From an archaeon (lineage in GTDB: Archaea; Thermoplasmatota; Thermoplasmata; Methanomassiliicoccales; Methanomethylophilaceae), in NCBI GenBank assembly GCA_024399275.1, contig JAKSHS010000001.1, forward strand, positions 62,001 through 126,000: DNA of 64,000 nucleotides. The letters are read 5' to 3'. The position numbers and the translations under genes are program-made. Below are positions 35,138-44,591 of the stretch, in pieces; positions within the stretch are counted from its first letter, which is position 1, and each line of letters begins with the position of its first letter. Below the pieces are notes generated by a model. It did not search any database, had not been told where the DNA came from, and saw only the letters and a program-made list of their open reading frames with translations.

Positions 35138-35908
35138 TTAAAACAGAATAACAGATCCGTCAATACCTCTTTTTGATACACCAAATTCTTTCAACTTGTC
35201 TATCTCATCGTTGTTAAATACGGGCCCATCTCTGCACACACGTTTATCATCAATCATACATGAACCACACATCCCACATCCACACTTCATGTATCTCTCA
35301 AGAGACATTTGATGTCCGATATGCTTTCTATTAAGAAATTTATGAAGTAAAAATAGCATAATTTCAGGGCCACAGGCAATAACTTCATCATATTGTTCCT
35401 CTCTCATAATCCCCTTTACAAGGTCGATGACATTACCATGAAATCCCATACTTCCATCATCTGTTGCAATCCAATATTTCATGGCAAAATTTTTAACAGA
35501 AGGCACATAACATTCGATCTCTCCTAAATTCCTTGCAGCTATGGCAACATCTACCGATCTACACTTCATTACAGGTATTAAGGGGGCTGTCCCTATACCT
35601 CCCCCGACAAGAAGAATCTTTTTCTTATAACCAAAATCAATGCTATACCCATTACCATACGGGCCCCGAATATGCATCTTATCTCCATTTTTAAGATTTC
35701 CAAGAATCTCCGTATCTTTTCCAATAATCTTAAACGTAATACTCTTGATCGTCTTCACATCAGAAAGGGAAATTGGAATTTCTTCCATTCCAGGAATCCA
35801 GACCATTACGAATTGCCCTGGCTTGCAGTCAGCATCCCACGTAAAAGTAATCCTATGTGTATTGGAATTTAAAGTTTCGTTCTCTTTAACTACTACGACT
35901 CTATTCAT
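35138..35908 (-). CDS. pyrK: Dihydroorotate dehydrogenase electron transfer subunit
   Basis: PyrK, 256 residues, the FAD and [2Fe-2S] subunit passing electrons from dihydroorotate dehydrogenase type 1B to NAD. The FAD-binding region contains PGQFVMVWIPGMEEIPIS, the NAD-binding glycine motif is LLVGGGIGTAPLIPV near residue 100, and the cluster ligands are in CGCGMCGSC followed by CRDGPVF. Its start overlaps the end of pyrD by eight bases. Confidence 0.93.
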   Translation of the reverse strand: MNRVVVVKENETLNSNTHRITFTWDADCKPGQFVMVWIPGMEEIPISLSDVKTIKSITFKIIGKDTEILGNLKNGDKMHIRGPYGNGYSIDFGYKKKILLVGGGIGTAPLIPVMKCRSVDVAIAARNLGEIECYVPSVKNFAMKYWIATDDGSMGFHGNVIDLVKGIMREEQYDEVIACGPEIMLFLLHKFLNRKHIGHQMSLERYMKCGCGMCGSCMIDDKRVCRDGPVFNNDEIDKLKEFGVSKRGIDGSVILF

Positions 35909-36806
35909 GAGCTATTCCTACCATACTTTCAATCGAATCGTAACCGTATCGCTTCATAAATTTTGATATTCCGCCACAAATCTTTCTAAATATTTCTGGA
36001 CCGTCATTAAAAATAGCAGATCCAATCTGGAAAGCAGACGCACCTGCCATTATATACTCAAGGGCATCTCTATAATTTGATATTCCTCCGGTACCAATTA
36101 TCGGAATTGATATAGATTCTCTTAAATCATATACGGCTCTAACACCGACAGGTTTAATGGCATTTCCAGATAACCCCCCAATTTTATTGCTAAGAACAGG
36201 TTTTGCAAATTCCGGCTCAATTACCATAGCTTTCAATGTATTAATTGCAACTACTGCATCCCCCCCTCCATTTTCAACTGCTCTACCAATGTCTGAAAGA
36301 ATATGCGTATTCGGCGTAAGTTTCGCCCACACAGGTATTTTTATAGATGATTTTACAGCTACCACGATGTCTTTTACAATTTTTGGGTCAGTACCAACTT
36401 CGATACCATATCCTTTTGCATGAGGGCACGAAAGGTTAAGCTCAATTGCACAAGCGCCAAAATCCTCCATTTTTCCAGCAAGTTCTACAAATTCTTGCGC
36501 CGATGCCCCATAAATTGAACCAATAACTTTGCCTTTAATTATTGCCATTTCCATCTCTTTCTTATACGCATCTATACCTGGATTTGGCAGACCCATAGAA
36601 TTTATGTATCCGGACGTTACCTCAAGAAAGCAAGGGTTTACATGACCAAGATTTGCCTTTGTCCCTATTGACTTAGAGACAACTGCTCCTGCGCCCGAAT
36701 CCAAAACCCTTGCCATAGAAAGTCCCGTTTCATCCATAATTCCGGATGCGAGAATACTTGGATTAGTAAATTCTAACTTGCCAATCGTAGTTTTCAGAGA
36801 ACCCAT
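35901..36806 (-). CDS. pyrD: Dihydroorotate dehydrogenase, class 1B catalytic subunit
   Basis: PyrD, 301 residues, oxidises dihydroorotate to orotate. The class 1 catalytic cysteine lies in the IELNLSCPHAKGYG motif (about residue 130), FMN-binding glycine motifs IIGTGGISNYRDALEYIMAGA are at the C-terminal side, and NSMGLPNPG is present. Coupling with pyrK places it in class 1B. PyrE, the next enzyme, is encoded in the leftward operon at 19782. Confidence 0.94.
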   Translation of the reverse strand: MGSLKTTIGKLEFTNPSILASGIMDETGLSMARVLDSGAGAVVSKSIGTKANLGHVNPCFLEVTSGYINSMGLPNPGIDAYKKEMEMAIIKGKVIGSIYGASAQEFVELAGKMEDFGACAIELNLSCPHAKGYGIEVGTDPKIVKDIVVAVKSSIKIPVWAKLTPNTHILSDIGRAVENGGGDAVVAINTLKAMVIEPEFAKPVLSNKIGGLSGNAIKPVGVRAVYDLRESISIPIIGTGGISNYRDALEYIMAGASAFQIGSAIFNDGPEIFRKICGGISKFMKRYGYDSIESMVGIAHE

Positions 36807-36957
36807 AATTCTTCCGCTCTCGCCGTCTAACTGCCATATACGTTAAAAATGCTACGCAACGACCTATTTTGGTAGTTACGATATGCATATTGTATATTAC
36901 AAATATAATGAAGATACCATCCAAAATAATGAAATGCAAAGTTAACATTGTACGGTC

Positions 36958-38163
36958 ATGGATATGTCTTCTTTTAGGCAAGACTTCCCAACTCTCAGAA
37001 GTAGTAAGGGCGTTTACTTAGATAGCGCGTGCCAAAGCCTCAAACCAGATTGTGTCATTCAAAAAATATTAGAGTACTACAACGAGTATCCAGCATGCGG
37101 TGGAAGAAGTATCCACTCTATGGCTACTAAAGTGTCAGTAGAAATAGACAAAGCAAGAGATAAGCTTGCTACGTTTTTTGGGTGTAATAACTCTAGCGAA
37201 TTTGTATTTACCAAAGGCACCACAGAAGGTATGAACATAATAGCTAGGGGGTTTGGATTAAAAAAGGGAGACACCGTGGTTACACTTGACATTGAACATA
37301 ATTCTAATCATGTTCAGTGGTTAGATATGGCCACCAATGTCGGTATTAAGAGAAAATATTGTAAAACTTCCCCTAACGGCGAGTTTGAAATAGAAGAATT
37401 CAAAAAGACAATTGATAAAAATGTAAGGCTTGTATCTATGGGACAAACAAGCAATATCACTGGCTGTTCAATACCAGTGAAAGAAATAGTCGAAATAGCA
37501 CATGATAACAATATTGCAGTCGCAATCGATGGAGCCCAGGCAGCACCACACCAAAAAGTAAATTTAAAAGATCTTGACGTCGATTTTTACTGTGCCTCCC
37601 TTCACAAGATGCTCGGCCCAACTGGTGTCGGTTTCATGTATGGAAAATCAGAAAGACTAAAAAATTTACATCCTCTGATTATGGGCGGGGGCATGGTTAG
37701 CCTAACTACATACAATTTGGCTAAAATATCCAACATTCCTGAAAGATTTGAAGCCGGCCTAGGAAATTATTCAGGAATTATAGGGTCCTCAATAGCCCTA
37801 GAATATCTTACAAAAATAGGCATGGAGAATATAGAAAAACACGAACATTACCTTCAGAAGCTCATCCAGAAAGAAGTAGAGGACATTAAAAGACTATTTA
37901 TTATTGGTCCGAAAGATCCCATGAAAAGAGGGGGGGTATTCTCGTTTAATATTGAAGGTCTCCGTTCACATGATGTCGCAATGATGCTTGATAGCATGGA
38001 CAACATCATGATAAGATCAGGAATGCATTGTGTCCACCCATATTTTCTATCTAAGAAAATAAACGGAAGCGCTAGAGCTTCTGTTTATTTGTATAACAAT
38101 GAAGAGGACATAGCACGTTTTACAACAGCAATAAAGAAGATTGCTCAATCTCGCATGCCGTGA
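36958..38163 (+). CDS. Cysteine desulfurase, SufS type
   Basis: A 401-residue PLP enzyme of the class V aminotransferase fold. The PLP lysine is in ASLHKMLGPTG (about residue 217), and the catalytic cysteine is in RSGMHCVHPYF (about 355), the arrangement of the SufS/CsdA group. THTEG-like FTKGTTEGMNIIARG is conserved. It supplies sulfur for iron-sulfur clusters or tRNA thiolation; no SufBC or SufE gene is adjacent, so the recipient is unknown. Confidence 0.9.
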   Translation: MDMSSFRQDFPTLRSSKGVYLDSACQSLKPDCVIQKILEYYNEYPACGGRSIHSMATKVSVEIDKARDKLATFFGCNNSSEFVFTKGTTEGMNIIARGFGLKKGDTVVTLDIEHNSNHVQWLDMATNVGIKRKYCKTSPNGEFEIEEFKKTIDKNVRLVSMGQTSNITGCSIPVKEIVEIAHDNNIAVAIDGAQAAPHQKVNLKDLDVDFYCASLHKMLGPTGVGFMYGKSERLKNLHPLIMGGGMVSLTTYNLAKISNIPERFEAGLGNYSGIIGSSIALEYLTKIGMENIEKHEHYLQKLIQKEVEDIKRLFIIGPKDPMKRGGVFSFNIEGLRSHDVAMMLDSMDNIMIRSGMHCVHPYFLSKKINGSARASVYLYNNEEDIARFTTAIKKIAQSRMP

Positions 38164-38614
38164 GGAAACAATAATTTCTATATACAGGCCCCACAACCTC
38201 CCAAACCGATTTTTCACCACTCCTATTCAGATATTTCATAACTTGTTCATACGCCAAAATATACATAAAAATAGAATCCAGTCAGCATAGGTAACCCTGT
38301 CATGACCAAACCCTTTACTAAAAGTAGCCGACAACCAATACCAGTTTATGAAAAATCCATAATCTATATAGTCTCATCATCGCTCGCCACTGTTTTTCGT
38401 ATAGTATATTCAACGATCAACAATTCAGAAAATTATACAGGAGCATTTCTCTAAATAGTAAATAGAACAGTTTTTGCACCGATTCATACCCAATATGAAC
38501 AAGCATGCATCTTCAACGAGCACTTCTATATAGAAAAAATTTATGTCACAGCAATACCGCTAGCGATATGAGTTTAAAAATCATGTGCTGTGAGTCATCG
38601 AATATAATAAAGTA
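38164..38614. other. Intergenic region upstream of hypF
   Basis: About 450 AT-rich bases. A likely hypF box A, TTTAAAAA, lies at 38573-38580. No gene, tRNA or strong hairpin was seen in the remainder. Confidence 0.5.
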
Positions 38615-40801
38615 ATGCACCATTCAGAAACAATTATGAGAATGATCATTACAGGTACTGTACAGGGGGTTGGATTTAGACCTACAGTAAAACGTATTGC
38701 TTCTCTTTTAAAATTAAAAGGGGCAGTGTGGAACGATGGCTCCAGAGTAATAATAGACGCAAATGACATATATGCTTTAAAGCGGGAACTCTTAGACAAT
38801 CTTCCGCCTCTAGCTAAAATTGATTCAATTAGTATTTCGAGGTCCGATACCAGCAAATACAACGACTTCTCCATTATTTCATCGAACTGTGAAAATAGTG
38901 GTGTTAGCATACCTACCGACACTGCAATATGTAACAAATGCTTAATGGAAATTCGATCAAATAGCCGACGTAAAAATTACGCATTCACAACATGTACCGA
39001 CTGCGGTGCAAGATTTACATTATTAGAAAAGTCTCCGTATGATAGAAAAAATACCTCTATGGATGTTTTTCCTATGTGTGACCTTTGCGCACAAGAATAT
39101 ACATCAGCAGAAAACAGAAGAATGCATCATCAGACCATTTGTTGTCCCAGTTGTGGTCCGGAGTATTACCTTCTCGATAATAATGGAAACAGATTATATG
39201 GAGACCCAATATCACAGTTCGCAAAAATCATCGATAGCGGGAAAATAGGTGTTGCCAAAAGCTGGGGTGGAATGCATATATGCACAACACTGGGCAACGT
39301 ACAATATTTTAGAAAATGGTATGGTCGAAAACAAAAACCATTTGCAATAATGGTAAAAGATATTAACGTAGCAAAAAAATATGTTAGATTAACAGAAAAA
39401 GAAACACAAATCCTCACGTCTCCACACAGGCCCATAGTGCTGGCAGATATAATTAATGAATCACTGTGTAAAGACATTGCCCCTGGTCTAAACAATATCG
39501 GAATCTTTCTACCGTACACTGGAATGCAATATATTTTGTTTGATAATTTGGTAAATGATGCACTAATTATGACGTCTGCTAATCTTCCTGGAGAACCAAT
39601 GATTCTTGACAACAAGGATGCAATGAAGCTAGGTGCCGACGCTTATCTTCTCCATAATCAAAAAATAATCAATCGCGCCGATGACTCTGTTATCAGAGTA
39701 TACCAGAATAGTATACAATTTTTAAGAAAATCGAGAGGTTTCATTCCATCATATATTTATTTTCCATCAAATCACTGCGCCATCGGCATCGGGGCTCAAG
39801 AAAACCTTACTGCTACAATAGCTGCTAATAATAAAATGTACTCTACTCAATATATCGGCGAGGGTGGATCTCTGGGTGTAATTGACTATTTGGAATCTTC
39901 TACAAACTCATTCATACAATTACTAGGTAAAACACCTGAGGCCATTGGCGTGGATCTTCATCCTAATTATTCAAATAAAAAGTATGGCAAAAAACTCTCT
40001 GAAAGGTATAATGCACGTATTGTTGAAATACAGCACCACTGGGCACATGCTGCATCCTTAATGTCGGATCATGGGCTTGAAGAATCTATAACCCTCACGG
40101 TAGATGGAACAGGTTATGGCACAGATGGCAATATGTGGGGAGGAGAAATACTTCATTCAGACTACCAAAATTTTGACAGGATAGCTCATCTTCAATACAT
40201 CCCACTAATAGGTTCCGAAGCAGCGCTCTATGATCTTAAAAGACTAAAATTTGCTGTTGACTGTTTAAACGGAGAAAATAATTGTCTTGTTGATGATAAC
40301 ACAGCCAGTCTTATGAAAAAAATAATGAAAAGAAGCGTTAAAACATCTTCATTAGGGAGATTTTTAGACACAATTGCCTTCACTCTTGATATTTGCTCTA
40401 AACGTACATATGATGGGGAGCCAGCGATGAAAATAGAGCCGTACCTTTCTAAGGGAAAATATATCGAAGGGTTCGAAACCGAAACCATTAGTGGAACAAT
40501 AATGACCGCGCACCTCTTTCAAGATATACCTAAAAATACTAAGAAAGAAGACATTGCTTACTCCATAGTTCGATGTATTATCGACGAAATGACCAATAAT
40601 GCTTGTGATGCGGCGTTGTCAAAAGGAATTTCTAGAATTGGATTAACGGGAGGGGTCTCGTATAATAGGCCAATATGTGACATGTTTCTAACTGCCGTAA
40701 AGAAGAGAGGGATGAAGCCAACGCTCCATAATAAAGTACCTAATGGGGACGGAGGAATATCTGTAGGACAAGCTGCAATTGCTTTGAGATCTCTTGACTA
40801 A
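38615..40801 (+). CDS. hypF: Carbamoyltransferase HypF
   Basis: HypF, 728 residues, makes the thiocarboxamide on HypE that becomes the cyanide ligand of [NiFe] hydrogenases. Domains in order are acylphosphatase-like (GTVQGVGFRPTVKRIA at about 12-27), two zinc fingers (CNKC...CTDCG and CDLC...CPSCG), YrdC-like (about 200-380, with FLRKSRGFIP) and the Kae1-like carbamoyltransferase with HHWAHAASLM and TVDGTGYG. Translation may instead start at ATG 38636. Other hyp genes are not in the window. It implies a [NiFe] hydrogenase elsewhere in the genome. Confidence 0.95.
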   Translation: MHHSETIMRMIITGTVQGVGFRPTVKRIASLLKLKGAVWNDGSRVIIDANDIYALKRELLDNLPPLAKIDSISISRSDTSKYNDFSIISSNCENSGVSIPTDTAICNKCLMEIRSNSRRKNYAFTTCTDCGARFTLLEKSPYDRKNTSMDVFPMCDLCAQEYTSAENRRMHHQTICCPSCGPEYYLLDNNGNRLYGDPISQFAKIIDSGKIGVAKSWGGMHICTTLGNVQYFRKWYGRKQKPFAIMVKDINVAKKYVRLTEKETQILTSPHRPIVLADIINESLCKDIAPGLNNIGIFLPYTGMQYILFDNLVNDALIMTSANLPGEPMILDNKDAMKLGADAYLLHNQKIINRADDSVIRVYQNSIQFLRKSRGFIPSYIYFPSNHCAIGIGAQENLTATIAANNKMYSTQYIGEGGSLGVIDYLESSTNSFIQLLGKTPEAIGVDLHPNYSNKKYGKKLSERYNARIVEIQHHWAHAASLMSDHGLEESITLTVDGTGYGTDGNMWGGEILHSDYQNFDRIAHLQYIPLIGSEAALYDLKRLKFAVDCLNGENNCLVDDNTASLMKKIMKRSVKTSSLGRFLDTIAFTLDICSKRTYDGEPAMKIEPYLSKGKYIEGFETETISGTIMTAHLFQDIPKNTKKEDIAYSIVRCIIDEMTNNACDAALSKGISRIGLTGGVSYNRPICDMFLTAVKKRGMKPTLHNKVPNGDGGISVGQAAIALRSLD

Positions 40802-40973
40802 ACATAATAAAATCACCCTGCTTAAGCAATTATTCTCTAACACACTCATCCATATAGGGTGTCGATGTGAAAATTAGCTCTCTCCACGATTTCTGAAGAA
40901 AACCTGCAGTCTTCTCCTCACTTAAAGAGACATTCTAAGCAGTGGCAGTCATCCAATAAACTACTTCTACATT

Positions 40974-42764
40974 TCAATTTCTCTCAAAAATGCCCCAAAA
41001 TTTTCCCTCATCGCATATATCAAAAAATTCCTCTGCCAATTGATCTGAACTGGCTTCTTCATAATCGCCATAGTCTAAGGACATCCTGCTAACACCATCC
41101 GCGTATATTTTCGAAATAAAATATTGTCTAAAAGCGGCTCTTTCAAAAAGTCCATGAATATGAGTGCCGTAAAGTTGCCTCTCTTCATCAACTAAACCTT
41201 CAGAAACATCCTTACTCAATGTTCTTATCGTAAATAGCGGAGCACCTTTGTAATTTTCCGTATAAACATTGCGTATTTCGTATCCTTCTATTTTACCACA
41301 ATCACCAACATTCAGTGTTACGTAATCTTTTGCCACACGAATGCTATTTTTATCTTCCTTAAAATTTACATCAATAAGGTTCAAACCCTCTAATTCTGGT
41401 TGTCTTCCACTGTTACTTACTAAACAGTACTTTGCCATAATCTGGAAACCACCACAAATTCCGAGAATTGGGATTTTCCCTGCCATTCTCTTTATAGAAT
41501 CAAAAAGTCCAGTAGTCTTTAACCACCGAAGATCTGCTGGTACATTCTTTGTATCCGGAATAATTATCGCATCTGTGGCAATAAGATTTTGCGGATTTGT
41601 CGCGTATTCAACAGCAACATTTTCCAAAGACAATGGACTAACATCCGACAGATAAGATGCCTCTGGAAACTTAATAACCGAAATTTTTTTACTGTGCACA
41701 TTTACGTCATTAAAAGATGAAAAATTCTTCAAATTTTCACAAGAAAAAACGTTAACATATGAAACAACCCCAATAACAGGAATTTTAGTTATTCTCTCTA
41801 ATTGTCCAATAACTGATTCAAGACTACCAGAATCTTTGTTAAGAGTTCTCAGAATAATTCCTTTGATTTGTTGCCCTCCATTCTTAAGAATAGGCTCAAT
41901 TTTACACAAGACATCTCCAAAATTTTTTTTATTATCCACGTCTACAACAAATATACAGCTGGCACCAACAACTTTTGCCATTTCAATATTCACATTATTA
42001 ATATCTTGAATATCCACACTATCTGGAAAGTCCGAACCCTCCATTATGATACAATCATATCTTTTCCTTAGAAAATCCACACTATCTCTCGCAATATCTC
42101 TTCCCCATTCCCAAATGAAATTTCTGAGATAGTCTTCCGCATTATATTTTCCGATATTTTTCCCATTGACGATGACATGCCAAACTTTATCGTTTTTTAA
42201 TTTCAAAAATATTGGATTAACATCCATTGAAATATTAGTTAGGCCAGCAGCTTTACATTGAAAATCCTGCGACATTGATATGTAACTACCAATCCTGGTA
42301 ACTCTTGGGTCATTGTAAATGCTCTGCAGTTTAAAGGGTGTGATAACATAACCTCTTCTTAACAACAAGCGGCATATGGCTGCAACGATAAAACTTACAT
42401 CTGATGTCACCCCAAAAACCATAACGCATTTTCCCAGTTGAAAAATGCTCCTTTTTGCCTCGATAAACACATCCTTTATTCTTGGATCCCTGGCACTAAT
42501 AATTCCAAGTTTTTTGAACTCTCTAAAAGAAAATTCAACCACGTTGTTATTATGATTAAACAAGCACTGTGAACAATCCCATATGCCCCCATCCTTTGCC
42601 GGAATCATTTTCCCTAGGTCTGTATCTTCACATGGATAAAATGGACAATAGCAAAATGAGCAATTCTGTCCCTTATAGTGACATGGATAATATTCACAGC
42701 AAGTGTTACAACGAATATTTCCCATCTCTAGAGCACGATCAACCTTCTTTGTAATACACTTCAT
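40974..42764 (-). CDS. CobQ/CbiP-like protein with N-terminal cysteine-rich domain and degenerate synthetase motifs
   Basis: A 596-residue fusion. Residues 1-75 form a cysteine-rich domain (ten cysteines, 19-67; CNTCCEYYPCHY, CSFCYCPFYPC, DCSQC) like the Cys-rich small domain PF04071. Residues 110-340 resemble the synthetase half of cobyric acid synthase. However, the P-loop reads GVTSDVSFI (normally ending D-x-G-K-S), the SQNMALNS equivalent is LQSIYNDP, and D-R-G-G-V-F is DNKKNF. The glutaminase half (395-545) keeps Cys437 in GICGGFQ and His537 in GTHIHGLF. It lies beside cobT, cobY and cobS, so a corrinoid role is likely, but ordinary CobQ activity is doubtful. Confidence 0.8.
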   Translation of the reverse strand: MKCITKKVDRALEMGNIRCNTCCEYYPCHYKGQNCSFCYCPFYPCEDTDLGKMIPAKDGGIWDCSQCLFNHNNNVVEFSFREFKKLGIISARDPRIKDVFIEAKRSIFQLGKCVMVFGVTSDVSFIVAAICRLLLRRGYVITPFKLQSIYNDPRVTRIGSYISMSQDFQCKAAGLTNISMDVNPIFLKLKNDKVWHVIVNGKNIGKYNAEDYLRNFIWEWGRDIARDSVDFLRKRYDCIIMEGSDFPDSVDIQDINNVNIEMAKVVGASCIFVVDVDNKKNFGDVLCKIEPILKNGGQQIKGIILRTLNKDSGSLESVIGQLERITKIPVIGVVSYVNVFSCENLKNFSSFNDVNVHSKKISVIKFPEASYLSDVSPLSLENVAVEYATNPQNLIATDAIIIPDTKNVPADLRWLKTTGLFDSIKRMAGKIPILGICGGFQIMAKYCLVSNSGRQPELEGLNLIDVNFKEDKNSIRVAKDYVTLNVGDCGKIEGYEIRNVYTENYKGAPLFTIRTLSKDVSEGLVDEERQLYGTHIHGLFERAAFRQYFISKIYADGVSRMSLDYGDYEEASSDQLAEEFFDICDEGKFWGIFERN

Positions 42765-42797
42765 TGAGAATCCCTAACCTGTCCTCTAATAACATTA

Positions 42798-42831
42798 ATG
42801 TGATGCTAGTATAATTTCTAAATGTAATGCT
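42798..42831. promoter_or_regulatory. Direct repeats ATGTRATGCT between cobQ-like gene and cobT
   Basis: ATGTGATGCT (42798-42807) and ATGTAATGCT (42822-42831) are direct repeats 24 bases apart, flanking AGTATAATTT in the 106-base divergent promoter region. ACATTAATGT, a palindrome, overlaps the first. This may be an operator for a corrinoid-responsive regulator; that is inference. A further TATA-like TAAATTATAA at 42841-42850 fits a leaderless cobT start. Confidence 0.4.
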
Positions 42832-42870
42832 CTCAATAAGTAAATTATAAGAAACATACATCTAAGCCCC

Positions 42871-43986
42871 GTGTGGAAAGAATTTGAAATACCGCCATCG
42901 CTCGGTATATATGGCAGCAAAGAGACCGCAAGTGAAGCTTTATCAAGAATATGGGGTAAGAGAGGTGCATTTACATGCACAGTCGCAAGTACTTTAACAT
43001 CAACAATTCCTGGAATATCCGATGCGGGTAATACTCCCGAACTTACACTCTTCACCGGTCCTGCTGATGCCGAGATTCTTTTACATGGAAAAGCACTTTG
43101 CATGAATGAAATCCCAATCAATCCTGGAAATATCCCTACGCCCGCGACTCTTACAATGGCAGCACTACAACTATCCGATATGCCCTGTTATATTATAAAC
43201 GGGGGATGTAAAATTGCACCACAAATACCCTTCTTCGATGTCGGGGCAACATATGGAGAAAAAATTACAACAGGACAATCTGTAAAAAACGTCAAAGAAA
43301 TATTCGAAAAGGGGAAAATTCTAGGAAAAAATCTTGCCAAAGGAAATGATTTCATTGTTATTAGCGAAAGTATTGCAGGAGGCACAACTACTGCCCTAGC
43401 AGTTTTAATGGCTATGGGGGTTCTAAAGGAAAATCTCGTTAGCAGTAGTTCTCCAAAGAATCCAAAAAAACTGAAAACCTGTGTTGTAAACGAAGGTCTT
43501 AAAGCGGCTGGAATCAAGATAGGAGATTTAATTCACGATCCTCTCAAAGCCATTGAATATGTAGGTGATCCAATGCAAGCAGTTAATGCTGGGATGTTAA
43601 TAGGGGCCGCAAAAACAATTCCAACGATTATGGGAGGAGGTACACAAATGGCAGCAATTATAGCAGCTGCTTTAGAATTGGATCCCTCAATTGAAGGAAA
43701 TATTCTTCATGGCACAACACGGTGGCTCGTAGAAGACAAATACTCCGATATCTGCGGTATTATGGACAGAATAAACAGAAACATTCCACTAATTTATACA
43801 AACATCAACTATTCCACTAGCCAATACGAAGGACTACGAGCGTATGAGAATGGATTCATTAAGGACGGAGTAGGATGTGGAGGCTCAAGTATCGCCGCAA
43901 TTGCAACTAGTTCTGGAAGAATTGACTGTGATGCCCTCTTTAACAAAGTACAAAACATCTACAGGGATATCATAAACGTTTACTAG
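42871..43986 (+). CDS. cobT: Nicotinate-nucleotide--dimethylbenzimidazole phosphoribosyltransferase, archaeal CobT type
   Basis: A 371-residue protein of the archaeal CobT family (formerly UPF0284), which activates the lower-ligand base of cobalamin as its alpha-riboside phosphate. Visible signatures include the glycine-rich ISESIAGGTTTALAVL, GDPMQAVNAGMLIGA and MGGGTQMAAIIAAA. The start is GTG 42871, about 26 bases after TAAATTATAA, indicating a leaderless mRNA. It is the only plus-strand gene in the corrinoid island and its end overlaps cobY by four bases. Confidence 0.9.
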   Translation: MWKEFEIPPSLGIYGSKETASEALSRIWGKRGAFTCTVASTLTSTIPGISDAGNTPELTLFTGPADAEILLHGKALCMNEIPINPGNIPTPATLTMAALQLSDMPCYIINGGCKIAPQIPFFDVGATYGEKITTGQSVKNVKEIFEKGKILGKNLAKGNDFIVISESIAGGTTTALAVLMAMGVLKENLVSSSSPKNPKKLKTCVVNEGLKAAGIKIGDLIHDPLKAIEYVGDPMQAVNAGMLIGAAKTIPTIMGGGTQMAAIIAAALELDPSIEGNILHGTTRWLVEDKYSDICGIMDRINRNIPLIYTNINYSTSQYEGLRAYENGFIKDGVGCGGSSIAAIATSSGRIDCDALFNKVQNIYRDIINVY

Positions 43987-44585
43987 CGTAAAAACAAATC
44001 CGCCACTTCTAACTCTCTTTGAGTATTCACATTAATAGCAAGATCAATTTGATTCAGCACGAAATAATCGCAACTGAGAACTTCATCATCCAAAAGTCTT
44101 TTACGATTCATAATACTCATACCGGAGATCACCCATCTTTTCCCATTCATTTCAAATGAGTAAGATGGTTTAAAACCCGCCTCAATAACCGTGTCCTCCT
44201 CAATAATCGCTACCACAGAATCGTTTTTGTTTCTATTAAAATATTCAATAAAATAATCTATTGTACGGGACTTTATCAATGGAATATCAGACGGAAGACC
44301 TAAAACATAATCCCCTCTCAACTTCGAGAATGATTTATGGAGATCGCCGACATAATCCTCTCCACTAGTCTTTACAGTTTTAATTCCTAATCTATTAAGG
44401 TAAATCTCAGTGCTTGGAGTGTTGGGACTAACTGCTACAAGTATTTCATCCACCATTCTGGCCCCCCTTAATGCCTTTATTACTCTTCCAACTGCACACA
44501 TTCCTCCAATCTCAATCATAGGTTTTTCTACATTAAGTCCCGCCATACGGGTTCCTTTTCCTCCCGCCATAACCAAAGCTTCCAT
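43983..44585 (-). CDS. cobY: Adenosylcobinamide-phosphate guanylyltransferase CobY
   Basis: CobY, 200 residues, the archaeal GTP:AdoCbi-P guanylyltransferase replacing bacterial CobU. The nucleotidyltransferase signature MAGGKGTRMAG lies at residues 6-16 with KPMIEIGG following, and LGLPSDIPLIK is the metal-binding part. It is separated by six bases from the upstream cobS, so both steps of nucleotide loop assembly are co-expressed. Confidence 0.92.
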   Translation of the reverse strand: MEALVMAGGKGTRMAGLNVEKPMIEIGGMCAVGRVIKALRGARMVDEILVAVSPNTPSTEIYLNRLGIKTVKTSGEDYVGDLHKSFSKLRGDYVLGLPSDIPLIKSRTIDYFIEYFNRNKNDSVVAIIEEDTVIEAGFKPSYSFEMNGKRWVISGMSIMNRKRLLDDEVLSCDYFVLNQIDLAINVNTQRELEVADLFLR

Positions 44586-44591
44586 TTCTCC

